From: Pseudobdellovibrionaceae bacterium
GTDB lineage: Bacteria > Bdellovibrionota > UBA1018 > UBA6935
Reading direction: 5' to 3'
Length of the DNA: 37,033 nucleotides
Assembly (NCBI GenBank): GCA_002722705.1
Contig: PBMP01000063.1
Span: 1 to 37,033, forward strand
Below, piece by piece: positions 1 to 8,988 of this stretch. Made by a program: the position numbers and the translations under genes. The notes below the pieces were generated by a model that saw nothing but the letters and a program-made list of their open reading frames with translations, made no database searches and had not been told where the DNA came from. The stretch's first letter is position 1, and each line of letters begins with the position of its first letter.

Positions 1-1
1 A

Positions 2-277
2 ATAAAAAATGTAAAAGAAATTTATTTTTCAAATGACATTGATGGAACCGATGAAACTTTCGCAAAAGCAACTGGAACTCCAGCAAACAACGGCGTTCAT
101 CCAGACTTTTTTTTAGATCTTATTTCTTCCCTCGGAAATGAATTTAGACTGAGAGTTGCAGATATTATGGAAGTTGCTCCTTTTTTAGGAACGACACCAG
201 AGGAAACCAAACAAACGGTCAATCTTGCATGTGATTATTCAATCGCGTGTTTACAGGCGCAAATAAAAAATGGATGA
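2..277 (+). CDS. Ureohydrolase (arginase/agmatinase/formiminoglutamase family), C-terminal part
   Basis: The open frame enters from the left edge and ends at TGA 275-277; about 91 C-terminal residues are visible. The stretch FSNDIDGTD followed by ATGTP matches the second metal-binding segment of the arginase fold, where the Asp residues of the SxDxDxxD motif hold the Mn pair. A short helical C-terminus follows (TPEETKQTVNLACDYSI). Family enzymes hydrolyse guanidino or formimino groups in arginine, agmatine or histidine breakdown. The visible part cannot decide the substrate. The stop overlaps the start of the next gene by 8 nt, which suggests translational coupling. Confidence 0.75.
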   Translation: MKNVKEIYFSNDIDGTDETFAKATGTPANNGVHPDFFLDLISSLGNEFRLRVADIMEVAPFLGTTPEETKQTVNLACDYSIACLQAQIKNG

Positions 278-569
278 TCTTAAAAAAAAACTAACGACCG
301 AACTCAATACTTGTACTTGGAGTTTTTTTAAACCCCACTATGAAAGAGATTCTCTTTTTTTGGTTGACCATCAACTCGATCTTGTTGAAGTCGCTTACTC
401 CATTGCTACTAATAACGTTTTACAGGTCGAAACTTATCTTCAAAAAAGATTGATGAAAAAGCCGACTCAAGAAGAATTTGAAAACTATCTCAATGAAAAT
501 GAAGAACACCCGTTTCTCATTGTTCAACCCTTTGTTCTTGTTCATCAAAAGAAAAAATTACAAAGCTAA
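270..569 (+). CDS. DUF2288 family protein
   Basis: A 99-residue soluble protein. Its core (SLFLVDHQLDLVEVAYSI, then QVETYLQ, then PFLIVQPFVLVHQ) matches the DUF2288 pattern of a short domain with DLVEVA and a C-terminal PWVLVQ-like strand. Its biochemical function is unknown. It overlaps the ureohydrolase stop by 8 nt, so the two are probably cotranslated. Its last 12 nt overlap the 3' end of the opposite-strand membrane protein gene, with no terminator between them. Confidence 0.75.
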   Translation: MDDLKKKLTTELNTCTWSFFKPHYERDSLFLVDHQLDLVEVAYSIATNNVLQVETYLQKRLMKKPTQEEFENYLNENEEHPFLIVQPFVLVHQKKKLQS

Positions 570-1076
570 TTGAATACCAATTCCAGGAATAATTTTATTC
601 TGTCGCGAGCTCCACAGAGTAGGACGAATTTTTATCCGTTTCGCACTTTGTTTTTTTAACTCTTCAAATCGATCATTATGAGAGACCGGTGCAAACCAAA
701 CTTGAACCATTTCTACAAATCGAAAACCAGCAAAAGCGATAGCCCCTATAGTAATTAGTCCAAAATTTTGTTTCTCGGAATCTGATTTATTTACTGATTT
801 TAAAATTGCACCTGGTATGCCGGCAACCACAAGACCAAGGCTTACCAATTCCCCAATCGTATAGATATAAGCAGAACTTGATTCGTAAGTTCCTTGAACC
901 GCATGCCCAAGCCCAAAGCCAACAAAGGTTCCCAAGGCGCCTCCAATAATCCACTCAGTAGGCTCTACCAATCCCATTTTTAAAATACCCTGATCCTCTT
1001 TAGATAAAATAGACTGCGATGCTGATGCTGATGCTGAAAAACTAAAGAAAAAAAAGATGATAAAAATTGATTTCAT
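558..1076 (-). CDS. Exported or membrane protein of unknown function
   Basis: A 172-residue protein with a clear N-terminal signal sequence: MKS, a Phe/Ile-rich core, then an Ala-Ser repeat. It has two or three Gly-rich hydrophobic segments (about residues 42-62, 70-95 and 105-125) and a basic C-terminal third. It lies downstream of a 54-residue single-helix protein on the same strand and may be cotranscribed with it. The Ala-Ser run is encoded by a hexanucleotide repeat. No family is recognised with confidence; a small P13-like or porin-like membrane protein is possible but unproven. Confidence 0.6.
   Translation of the reverse strand: MKSIFIIFFFFSFSASASASQSILSKEDQGILKMGLVEPTEWIIGGALGTFVGFGLGHAVQGTYESSSAYIYTIGELVSLGLVVAGIPGAILKSVNKSDSEKQNFGLITIGAIAFAGFRFVEMVQVWFAPVSHNDRFEELKKQSAKRIKIRPTLWSSRQNKIIPGIGIQLAL
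1018..1037. repeat. GATGCT hexanucleotide microsatellite (just over three copies)
   Basis: Three tandem GATGCT units plus a partial copy lie inside the signal-peptide codons of the 558-1076 gene and encode alternating Ala and Ser. Changes in copy number would keep the frame and only lengthen or shorten the signal peptide. Confidence 0.8.
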
Positions 1077-1144
1077 TTACAAAGTCTAAAATGTTTTTTT
1101 TTAAAAATTAAATCATTTTTTACTCATCATCACATTTAGAATAA

Positions 1145-1309
1145 TTAAGCGTTAGGCAACCACCCACTTTGATACGCGAAGTATCCCATTGCGATCAAAA
1201 AAAAGAATAAAACCACTGTTACATAAAGATAAATAATATAGGGATGAGTCCATACCGAACCTTTATACTCTGGTTCTACCTTTTTAACTTTCCATTCTTT
1301 TTGGTTCAT
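1145..1309 (-). CDS. Small single-pass membrane protein (54 aa)
   Basis: The open frame runs from ATG at 1309 to TAA at 1145-1147. It encodes a charged N-terminus (MNQKEWKVKKVEPEYKGS), one strongly hydrophobic helix at about residues 24-45 (YIIYLYVTVVLFFFLIAMGYF) and a short tail ending WLPNA. The composition is typical of a real small membrane protein rather than a shadow frame. Its start is 2 nt from the longest possible start of the divergent hydroxylase gene, which argues that the hydroxylase starts further in. The next gene on this strand begins 68 nt downstream of its stop. Function unknown. Confidence 0.55.
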   Translation of the reverse strand: MNQKEWKVKKVEPEYKGSVWTHPYIIYLYVTVVLFFFLIAMGYFAYQSGWLPNA

Positions 1310-1356
1310 AGATGAGACTCTATCAAATCTTTCAAAGATACGGTAGAAATCCTGTT

Positions 1357-3102
1357 ATGACCTCAACAGAAATACGGAAAACACTCGCGCCTGAACTCGC
1401 GCAATATGTAAGTGACCAGAATTCAGAATCTTATACTGAGGAAGATCATGCTTCTTGGCGATACATTATGAAAGTTTCTCAGTTTTTTCTAAAAGACAAA
1501 GCACATGTAAAATATTTAAAAGGCTTAGAAGCAACAGGAATCTCAATAGAAAGAATTCCTCTCATTTCTGAAATGGACGAAAAGCTACAAAAATTTGGAT
1601 GGCGAGCTGTACCCGTCAGTGGATTTATCCCTCCTGCGACGTTTATGGAGTTTCAAGCAACAGGAATTTTACCCATCGCTTGTGACATGCGTTCTTTTGA
1701 CCATATTTCTTATACCCCGGCTCCAGATATTGTACATGAGGCATCAGGACACGCTCCTATACTAGCAGACCCAGACTATGCGGCTTTTTTAAAACGTGCA
1801 GGTGAAATCGCAAAAAAAGCAATTTATACACAAGAAGATATTGATGTTTATCATGCGATTAGACATCTTTCAGAAACAAAAGAAAACCCAAAATCAACTT
1901 CAGAGGAAATTAAAGCTTCTGAAAAAAAACTCGAAAAAACAATTTCACTTAATACAACCGTAAGTGAAGCGACTGAAGTTGCTCGATTATTTTGGTGGTC
2001 TGTTGAGTATGGACTTATTGGTGAACTTGAAGCTCCAAAAATTTATGGTGCAGGCTTACTTTCTTCCGTAGGAGAAAGCTATCGATGCCTTTCCAAAAAA
2101 GTAAAAAAACTTCCGTTTACCATGAAATGTACTCAAGTCACTTACGATATTACAAAGCCACAGCCTCAGCTTTTTGTTGCAAAAAGCTTTAAAGAGGTTG
2201 TTCGAGTTTTTAACGAATACGCTAAAACAATGGCATATAAAAAAGGCGGCGTTTACGCGCTAGAAAAAGCGAAACTCAGCCGTTTTGTAACCACTACGGT
2301 ATTAGACTCAGGTATTCAAATCAGTGGTAAATTAGAAAATTTCAAAATTAAAAATAAAAAACCAATCTACATACAAATAAAAGGTCCAAGCCAACTTTGC
2401 TATGAAAATTTAGAAATTAAAAATCAAGGACCTCATTATCATCAGGAAGGTTTTGGATCTCCCCTCGGAATTTTGAAAGATTTAAAAATGAGTCCGGCAG
2501 ATTTAACTGACAAACAACTTGATGCACTGGGTTTTCATAAAAACAAAAAAGGAAAACTTATCTTTGAATCTGGTGTCGCTATTGAAGGGGTTTTGAAGAA
2601 AACATTTGAAAAAGACGGAAAAAAATTAATTCTTACTTTTGATGAATGCAAGGTTACTTTTGAAGAGGAAGTTCTCTTTGATCCTTCATGGGGACCCTAC
2701 GATATGGTTTGTGGTGAAAAAGTTATTTCATGTTTTGGAGGGGCAGCAGATCGCACTTCGTTTTTAAAGGCAACTGATGGTTTTATGACTCCAAAAACAA
2801 GTCATATTTCGAACTTTGACGAAAAAAAACAAGATATTTACAACGCTTTTAAAAAAATAAGAGAATGGAGACAGTCAAACCAGATAGAAATATCTCAAAT
2901 TAAAACGCTTATCGAATCTATCAAAAAACCTACCTGGCTACTTCTTTTAGAAGCATGGGAACTTGTTCAAAAACGAGATCCGAATCATTCTTTTACAACA
3001 GAACTATACACATTACTCCAAAGTGAAATGAAGTACTCTGAACATAAAGAACTCATCCAACGTGGAATTCAAATGATACTTGAAAACAAAGGAGAGCAGT
3101 AA
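1357..3102 (+). CDS. phhA: Long-form aromatic amino acid (phenylalanine 4-) hydroxylase
   Basis: A non-haem iron, pterin-dependent monooxygenase that would hydroxylate phenylalanine to tyrosine. From the ATG at 1357 the protein is about 581 residues. The catalytic domain is near residues 60-295. Iron ligands are visible as HEASGH (H127 and H132) inside PDIVHEASGHAPILADPDY, and E217 in WWSVEYGL. No ACT regulatory domain is seen at the N-terminus. Typical bacterial phenylalanine hydroxylases are about 260-300 residues, so roughly 285 residues at the C-terminus are extra; that part is Lys-rich and not assigned to any domain. An earlier in-frame ATG at 1312 has no SD and sits 2 nt from the divergent start, so 1357 (preceded by GGTAG) is preferred. 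The stop overlaps the DUF423 start by 1 nt (TAATG). Confidence 0.85.
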   Translation: MTSTEIRKTLAPELAQYVSDQNSESYTEEDHASWRYIMKVSQFFLKDKAHVKYLKGLEATGISIERIPLISEMDEKLQKFGWRAVPVSGFIPPATFMEFQATGILPIACDMRSFDHISYTPAPDIVHEASGHAPILADPDYAAFLKRAGEIAKKAIYTQEDIDVYHAIRHLSETKENPKSTSEEIKASEKKLEKTISLNTTVSEATEVARLFWWSVEYGLIGELEAPKIYGAGLLSSVGESYRCLSKKVKKLPFTMKCTQVTYDITKPQPQLFVAKSFKEVVRVFNEYAKTMAYKKGGVYALEKAKLSRFVTTTVLDSGIQISGKLENFKIKNKKPIYIQIKGPSQLCYENLEIKNQGPHYHQEGFGSPLGILKDLKMSPADLTDKQLDALGFHKNKKGKLIFESGVAIEGVLKKTFEKDGKKLILTFDECKVTFEEEVLFDPSWGPYDMVCGEKVISCFGGAADRTSFLKATDGFMTPKTSHISNFDEKKQDIYNAFKKIREWRQSNQIEISQIKTLIESIKKPTWLLLLEAWELVQKRDPNHSFTTELYTLLQSEMKYSEHKELIQRGIQMILENKGEQ

Positions 3103-3464
3103 TGAATTGGATAGCGATCGGCAGCATTAATGCTGGACTGAGTATCATCATGGGGGCATTTGGAGCGCATGCTTTAAAATCTATTCTTTCTGAAAACAGC
3201 CTCGAAGTTTTTCATACAGCCGCTCAATACCACGGGATGCATGCTCTCGGGTTAATTCTCATGGGGCTTTATTTTCTTTACACTCAAACTGAGTTCACTT
3301 ACCCAGCAATTTTATTACTTATGGGAATTATTTTGTTTTCCGGAAGTCTCTATGCTCTTGCAATCACTGGAATTACCTGGCTTGGAGCGATCACACCTAT
3401 AGGAGGAATCTCTTTTATTTTAGGCTGGATCAGCTTCTCCTATCTCGTTTGGAAAAACTCATGA
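3102..3464 (+). CDS. DUF423 family integral membrane protein
   Basis: A 120-residue protein with four predicted membrane helices. The N-terminal GSINAGLSIIMGAFGAHAL and the AAQYHGMHALGL segment are the hallmarks of the DUF423 (YgdD/YwdK) family, whose biochemical role is unknown. It is translationally coupled at both ends: TAATG with the hydroxylase gene and ATGA with the next gene. An SD (GGAG) lies just upstream in the hydroxylase coding end. Confidence 0.85.
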   Translation: MNWIAIGSINAGLSIIMGAFGAHALKSILSENSLEVFHTAAQYHGMHALGLILMGLYFLYTQTEFTYPAILLLMGIILFSGSLYALAITGITWLGAITPIGGISFILGWISFSYLVWKNS

Positions 3465-4099
3465 CCTCATCTACTCCTCTTCCAATCATTGCTCAAACTT
3501 CACTCCTTGTCACAAAAATTATTGATCGCATTACAGGAGATCGTAATGACTTCCCTCTCTTTGTTTGCTCTGCCATTGTAGAAGCACTCGAAATACAGTC
3601 CATTCGATCAAGCATTTCCTATGGACATGCAGCATGGATAGAACTCCTTGATTCAAACGAACCCATGTGGGCTGGTTGCTGGGGAGAACACAATCACTTT
3701 TGGGTTGTTACAGAATTTCAAGAAGTCATTGATCTTAATACGGCTGTTTCATACCGAAGAATCCCAAAAAATTCCGAACTAAAAGCAAAATATTCCTCAC
3801 CTCTTTTGTGGTCTAGAGAAATTCCACAGTTTTATCGGTATGAACCTCAAGGCTACGCAGAGTTTGACCTCACTGAACCACGTGATCAAAAATGGTTTGA
3901 ACAGATAAAACTCGAGTTAAAAGAGAAATTAAAAATTTATTCAAAAAAAGAGCTTGAACAATTTGAAAGAGATTCTCTCGTTTTTCCAAATGAAGCAATG
4001 ATTTGTCCTGATCGAATGCTATTGGATGACACAAAAGAAAGTTTCAAACATTTTGATAGAGCTCTTTCAATTTACGGAATTCCTGAAAAACCTTTTTAA
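3461..4099 (+). CDS. Putative papain/transglutaminase-fold protein
   Basis: A 212-residue soluble protein. The ATG at 3461 is preferred over one 12 nt upstream because it makes an ATGA overlap with the DUF423 stop. A Cys at the start of a helix (FPLFVCSAIVEAL, C36), a His before a strand (HNHFWVV, H79) and an Asp in the next turn (EVIDLNT, D91) are spaced like the Cys-His-Asp set of papain-fold or transglutaminase-like enzymes. The C-terminal part is charged and helical. No named family is recognised, so activity is inference from three residues. Its 3' end overlaps the convergent RDD gene by 4 nt. Confidence 0.55.
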   Translation: MTSSTPLPIIAQTSLLVTKIIDRITGDRNDFPLFVCSAIVEALEIQSIRSSISYGHAAWIELLDSNEPMWAGCWGEHNHFWVVTEFQEVIDLNTAVSYRRIPKNSELKAKYSSPLLWSREIPQFYRYEPQGYAEFDLTEPRDQKWFEQIKLELKEKLKIYSKKELEQFERDSLVFPNEAMICPDRMLLDDTKESFKHFDRALSIYGIPEKPF

Positions 4100-4641
4100 G
4101 CCGACTCTTTTTCTTCAACTGGCCCTTGTAATGCAATGACTGGATACTGCTCAAGTAATTTTAAATGAATGGGTGATTTTATATAAACAACTTTAGACTC
4201 AATCATTAGATCGTGCCAACACTGACGTTTTTGAGACCAAAAAATAGCCAAATAACCAAGCATAAAAGGCACAAAAGAAAAAACAGAAAATACAGATCGC
4301 ATTACTGATTTAAAAAAACCTAAATGGTTGCCATTGAGATCTTGAACTTCAATTTTAAACAACCACTTTCCTACAGTGGAACCATAGTATCCCTGAAGAA
4401 CCCCCACATTAATGATAAAGTACACGAAACTCCAAAATAAAATTCCAAAATAAAACCCCTGAGTCAATAAATTCAGAAAAATAGGACTATCAACAGGGGC
4501 TTCAGGATTGAGAGACAAAACGGTGATAAAACCCAACATCGCTCCTCCCACCTGAAAACAAAGGGCACCAAAGAGATCTACGACTTTTGCAATAAATCGA
4601 TATTCAATAGAAGCATAAGAAGATTTAGACTTTCCCATCAC
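4096..4641 (-). CDS. RDD family membrane protein
   Basis: A 181-residue protein with three membrane segments. It carries the RDD pattern: YRFIAKVVDLFGA near the start (Arg and Asp), a central YYGSTVGKWLFKIEVQDLNG loop, and a final KRQCWHDLMIESKVVYIK with the second Asp. RDD proteins are small membrane proteins, some linked to Na+/H+ transport; the substrate here cannot be told. It lies 38 nt downstream of the ampG start in the opposite arrangement (ampG ends at 4680) and overlaps the convergent papain-like gene by 4 nt. Confidence 0.8.
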   Translation of the reverse strand: MMGKSKSSYASIEYRFIAKVVDLFGALCFQVGGAMLGFITVLSLNPEAPVDSPIFLNLLTQGFYFGILFWSFVYFIINVGVLQGYYGSTVGKWLFKIEVQDLNGNHLGFFKSVMRSVFSVFSFVPFMLGYLAIFWSQKRQCWHDLMIESKVVYIKSPIHLKLLEQYPVIALQGPVEEKESA

Positions 4642-4679
4642 CTCTCTATCGGCATTTTTTTGTCATTTCTTTACAAAAA

Positions 4680-5936
4680 TTAACTCTTTGATAATGTTGG
4701 ATTTTCTCCCCAAGGAGCTACCTTAAATAAAAGAAAGATCCCGATCAAAGCGATAAAAGTACAAAACAGATAAAACTGAGTCCACCCTAGTTGCTCAGCC
4801 AAATAGCCCGTCGGAGCTGAAAAGATCACCTGAGGAACCCCCATTAGGCTAGTCAGCAAAGCGTACTGGGTTGCTGTAAATTTTTTATTTGTCAGGCTTG
4901 CCATAAATGCCATAAATGCAGCTGATCCCATTCCCATTGCGGAGAACTCAAAAGTAATTACTCCCGTTAAAAGAGGAAGACTTTTTCCGACTTCAGCAAG
5001 TAAAGAAAATCCGGCCGTAGAAATCATTTGCAAAAATCCAAAAATCCAAAGAGCTTTGTTGATTCCAATCTTTACCATGACAGAACCACCGATTAAGGCA
5101 CCACCAAAAAGCCCTACAAGACCAAATGTTTTAACAATTCCCACATATTCTGCTTTTGAAAAGCCAAGCCCCACAGTTTTACTCAGTAAAAAATTGGTCG
5201 TCATTTGAGATGCCATGGCATCTCCCAGTTTATAAAACAAAATAAAAGCCAAAATGGTAAAAGCACCTTTTCTTTTAAAATATTCTACAAAGGGTTCAAC
5301 GACCGCTTCCCTTAAGGTTGTCGGTTGAGAATGAACCAAAGGTTCTTTTGTTTTTAACGAAATCAGCAGACAGATCAACATCGTTCCTGCCATCACCAAA
5401 TAAGCTGCTTTCCAAGAAACTGCTCCAGCAATTAACAAAGCAATCGCACTTGAAAAGTAATTTGCGGCTCGATATCCATTCATATAAAGAGATGAACCCA
5501 GACCCAACTGTTGATCCGTTAATGTTTCTCTTCGGTAAGCATCAATAACGATATCTTGACTTGCACCAAAAAAAGAAACTAAGAAAGCAAAAAATGCAAC
5601 CGTTACCAGGTGGTTTTGAGGGTCTGAAAAAGAAAGCAATACAAGAGTAAAGATGACCCCCAACTGAGATAGCACCAGCCAACTTCTTCGTCTTCCTAAA
5701 AATTGAAAAGGTGCATATCGATCCATTAAAGGTGCCCATAAAAATTTTAAGGTGTACGGAAGTCCAACAATCGCAAAAAGCCCAATAGAGCTTCGATCAA
5801 CGTTCAAATCAGTTAACCAAGCACTCAAAGTTTGCCCCTTTAAGAGAAACGGAAGCCCTCCTGAAAACCCCATAAAGAAAGTGACGACCATTGTTTGATT
5901 AAATACAGATTCTTTGAAAGAGGACCATCGACTCAT
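4680..5936 (-). CDS. ampG: AmpG-type muropeptide permease (MFS)
   Basis: A 418-residue major-facilitator protein with about 12 membrane helices. AmpG proteins carry GlcNAc-anhydroMurNAc muropeptides from periplasm to cytoplasm for cell-wall recycling. The opening GFSGGLPFLLKGQTLSAWL, the KFLWAPLMDRY loop with a following GRRRSW and the FGASQDIVIDAYRRE segment are family signatures. It is shorter than E. coli AmpG (491 aa) at the C-terminus. The ATG at 5936 faces the divergent tldD start. The amgK-murU pair at 32706-34704 supplies later recycling steps and supports the assignment. Confidence 0.88.
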   Translation of the reverse strand: MSRWSSFKESVFNQTMVVTFFMGFSGGLPFLLKGQTLSAWLTDLNVDRSSIGLFAIVGLPYTLKFLWAPLMDRYAPFQFLGRRRSWLVLSQLGVIFTLVLLSFSDPQNHLVTVAFFAFLVSFFGASQDIVIDAYRRETLTDQQLGLGSSLYMNGYRAANYFSSAIALLIAGAVSWKAAYLVMAGTMLICLLISLKTKEPLVHSQPTTLREAVVEPFVEYFKRKGAFTILAFILFYKLGDAMASQMTTNFLLSKTVGLGFSKAEYVGIVKTFGLVGLFGGALIGGSVMVKIGINKALWIFGFLQMISTAGFSLLAEVGKSLPLLTGVITFEFSAMGMGSAAFMAFMASLTNKKFTATQYALLTSLMGVPQVIFSAPTGYLAEQLGWTQFYLFCTFIALIGIFLLFKVAPWGENPTLSKS

Positions 5937-5983
5937 TGAGCAAGCGTATCAATTTTTATCAAAATATGCTAATCAGTTTCTAT

Positions 5984-7543
5984 ATGAAAGAGACCATACA
6001 ACGCGCCCCTTTTTCTCCTGAACTTCTTGAAATAGGAAATTTTTTAAAAGATACGATTCTACCGATTTTGAACCAACCTCAATCCTACGGTTCCATTTAT
6101 CTTGAGCGAAAAAAAACAAAAAGATATGGATGTGACTTTAAAAATCAAACGGCATCTGAAACAGATTCATTTGGTATCGTTCTTCGACTATACGACGGCG
6201 TTACCTTACACGAAAAAGCAACGAATGATTTTGATTCAAAGCTACTAGAAACTCTAGCACACCAACTCGTAGAGAATTCTAAAAAGAAATGGAAAGGTAA
6301 GATTCCTAGTTGGAAAGAACGTCTCACCACCGAGTTAGACCCTGAAATCCGTTCACAGATTCCATCAAACCCAAGTTCCGCTGATTTTGTACATTTTGGA
6401 ATTCGCTATCAAAAAGATCCACTTCAAAGCTCCTCGAAAGACTATTTTTCACTTTTAGAACAGGTTCTTGATCGTACAAAAAAAATCTTAAAAAAAATTG
6501 AGTGGTCCTTAGATTCAATTAGCTACGCAACCGCACGAGGTACTTTTAGAATTGAAGAAACTCTTTACCTCGATTCTGAAGTGGCCCTCTCACAAACACT
6601 CTATCGAACATCTTTAGCTTTAACTTTGATGTCTGGAGCCCAGTCGGTTCGCATCCCCGTCGGTGGCCTCGGAGGAATGGAATGCTGGGAAATCTCAGAT
6701 TCAACTATTGAGTCTCTTTTAAGAGATCTAAAAGATTTAACCGAGGCGGAAAGGCTCCAGCCCGGAAAGTATAAAGTAATTTTTTCCCCTTCGCTTTCAG
6801 GAGTCCTTGCTCACGAAGCATTTGGTCACTCTCAAGAAGGAGATACCTGCGCAAGACAGAGAAGTAAGGCTTGGGAACTTTATCAAGAAGGAACTCTCGC
6901 AGGAAACCAAGAAGCAACGATTCTCAATAACCCTGCTATTTATCAAAACGCAGACGAACCTTATGCTGCATGGGGAAGTTATTTTTTTGATGAAGAAGGC
7001 TGGTTTGCTCAAAAACACTTCTTGTTAAATAAGGGACGACTAGGAACTCCGATGACACATTTCACCTCATCAGAACAACTTTCGATTCCTCGTACTGCAA
7101 ACGGAAAAAGAGAATCATGGTCTCATGGAATTTACACCCGACAAACAAACACTTATTTTTCTGAAGGAACGTTAACCTTAGATGAATTGATGGAAAAAAT
7201 GGGTGATGGTTTTATTGCGACAGCTTGTGCTGGAGGAATGGAAGATCCCAAAGGAATGGGAATTCAGGTCGGTATAGGTTACCTAAGAGAAGTCAAAAAC
7301 GGAAAGCCAACTTCTCGTGTTTTTGTTGGTCCTACGGGCGGTTTTTTACAAATGACAGGGGAAACTACAGAGGTTCTCCAGTCCATTCTTGGAAAGACAA
7401 AAATTGAAGCACATTTGAAAACCCCAGACACAGCAAGTCATCCATTTAATGAGGTTGGAGGATGTGGAAAGTATCACAAAGAATTTGTATACGCTGGATG
7501 TGGCGGACCATATTTACTCTTAGAAAATGTTTTATTAGGATAA
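5984..7543 (+). CDS. tldD: TldD metallopeptidase (U62 family)
   Basis: The active subunit of the TldD/TldE protease, which trims unfolded peptides and matures some ribosomal peptides or antitoxins. The zinc motif is GVLAHEAFGHSQEGD (H277, E278 and H282 from this start), and the Cys ligand region GGCGKYHKEF is near the C-terminus. About 519 residues, slightly longer than E. coli TldD (481). The start is uncertain: a TTG at 5936 would overlap the ampG start, and ATGs occur at 5966 and 5984, none with a good SD. The latest is chosen because it leaves about 47 bp for the divergent promoters. tldE follows 3 nt after the stop. Confidence 0.88.
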   Translation: MKETIQRAPFSPELLEIGNFLKDTILPILNQPQSYGSIYLERKKTKRYGCDFKNQTASETDSFGIVLRLYDGVTLHEKATNDFDSKLLETLAHQLVENSKKKWKGKIPSWKERLTTELDPEIRSQIPSNPSSADFVHFGIRYQKDPLQSSSKDYFSLLEQVLDRTKKILKKIEWSLDSISYATARGTFRIEETLYLDSEVALSQTLYRTSLALTLMSGAQSVRIPVGGLGGMECWEISDSTIESLLRDLKDLTEAERLQPGKYKVIFSPSLSGVLAHEAFGHSQEGDTCARQRSKAWELYQEGTLAGNQEATILNNPAIYQNADEPYAAWGSYFFDEEGWFAQKHFLLNKGRLGTPMTHFTSSEQLSIPRTANGKRESWSHGIYTRQTNTYFSEGTLTLDELMEKMGDGFIATACAGGMEDPKGMGIQVGIGYLREVKNGKPTSRVFVGPTGGFLQMTGETTEVLQSILGKTKIEAHLKTPDTASHPFNEVGGCGKYHKEFVYAGCGGPYLLLENVLLG

Positions 7544-7546
7544 AAT

Positions 7547-8923
7547 ATGAAAACTTTCTGGAACTTAAACGATCTAAAACAAGCTTTGAAAAAATCATCT
7601 GAAATTTCTTATTGGAAAATTGAGACTGATACTATTCACCGATATGAAACCTATCTCATGAAAGATTTTAAAACAAATGAAGTTTTTTCGGATCAAAAAA
7701 GAGAAGTTATTGAAAAAAAAATAAGAGTTTGGATTTTAATTTTCCTAAATGAAAACCAATGTGGAGAATTTTCTTCTGACTGGTCACTCTACAAAGATCT
7801 GAATTCTCAATTAGAAAATGCAATTGAAATTGCAAAAAATGCTAAGAAAAAAAAATGGATTCCTGAATTCAATTTACAAAAATCTACAAATCCACCCTAC
7901 TCGTGTGATCCTGATATTAAATCAAATTTAACTTTAAATGCATCAGCCATTGAAAATGAAATTGTAAAAAAAATTAATGAAAAAAATCGAGAAAACTTTA
8001 ACTCTTGTGAACTTTTCGTTTCTTACCATCAAAAAAAATTTATTTTTTCAAACGACAAGTCCTTTACGCACGACCAAAGTAGAATTTATTTTGATCTCGC
8101 CTATAGTAGTCAAAATAATAATAAATCTGATGAATTCAACTTAAGAAGATGGTTTGTTCATAAAGATCAAATAGATTTAAACTCTCTTTTTGATCATACC
8201 ATTCATTGTGCACAGGCAATTGTTAAAGCAACTTTACCAAAAGCACACTCATATCCTGTCCTCTTTGACGAAGAAGTTCTTTGCACTTTATTTCACGACC
8301 TGATTACGCATCTCCAGTCTTCACAAAAATATGATCAACTTCCTTTCAAAGAAAAAGGTGAATTTTTAATTCCCGAGGCCAAAGGCGATTTAATTGATCT
8401 TTCAATAGATCCACACGACCCTTTTGGTGCCGATACTATCGGATTTTCTCAACAAGGATATCCTCAAAAACCTCAAATTTTTGTTGTCAAAAACCAAATT
8501 AAATCAAACATCACAGCAGAGCCATACTCACAATACCTTGATCACACTCTGACAACGACTCGAGGCACACTTACAGTTTCACCAGGTAAAAAAAGCAAAG
8601 CTGAACTCTTAAAACAATCCACCTCTGTTTTAGAGATTTTTCAACTGAGCGGGTTATTTACAGATGCCGCAACAGGAACTTTTTCCAGCGAAATTCGACT
8701 TGGATGCATTCATCACCCCGATGGGAGCAAACAATGGATCAAAGGTGGATCTATTTCTGGCTCTCTTTCTGAGAACCTGACCCGTGCTGAGTTTTCGTCA
8801 GAAACGGCTAGATTTTCAGAATTCACTTCGGAAAAACACACAGACGGAGGCCCAAGTCCTCTTTCTTATAACGGACCTCGTTATATTCTCTTTAACGAAG
8901 TCCCCGTCGCCTCTTCTCTTTAA
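7547..8923 (+). CDS. pmbA: TldE/PmbA protease partner subunit
   Basis: A 458-residue protein, close to E. coli PmbA (450). It is the non-catalytic partner that forms a TldD/TldE heterodimer. At the position of the TldD zinc motif it has LFHDLITHLQ, which lacks the HExxxH set, as expected for TldE. Family segments are SYPVLFDEEVLCTLF, SGLFTDAATGTFSSEIRLG and GGSISGSLSENL near the end. The N-terminal half (about 1-210) is divergent and very Lys/Asn-rich, with long A runs in the DNA. It starts 3 nt after tldD and is certainly cotranscribed with it. Confidence 0.85.
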   Translation: MKTFWNLNDLKQALKKSSEISYWKIETDTIHRYETYLMKDFKTNEVFSDQKREVIEKKIRVWILIFLNENQCGEFSSDWSLYKDLNSQLENAIEIAKNAKKKKWIPEFNLQKSTNPPYSCDPDIKSNLTLNASAIENEIVKKINEKNRENFNSCELFVSYHQKKFIFSNDKSFTHDQSRIYFDLAYSSQNNNKSDEFNLRRWFVHKDQIDLNSLFDHTIHCAQAIVKATLPKAHSYPVLFDEEVLCTLFHDLITHLQSSQKYDQLPFKEKGEFLIPEAKGDLIDLSIDPHDPFGADTIGFSQQGYPQKPQIFVVKNQIKSNITAEPYSQYLDHTLTTTRGTLTVSPGKKSKAELLKQSTSVLEIFQLSGLFTDAATGTFSSEIRLGCIHHPDGSKQWIKGGSISGSLSENLTRAEFSSETARFSEFTSEKHTDGGPSPLSYNGPRYILFNEVPVASSL

Positions 8924-8988
8924 CTAAAACATACTAAAAAGATGTTTTTCATTCGGTTTCGAACAAAATAATGATAACTCATTGCATT

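Noticed and set aside
5318-5548. Plus-strand open frame of 76 codons inside ampG
   Set aside because: It lies wholly inside the AmpG frame on the other strand and has no SD or protein-like composition; it is a shadow.
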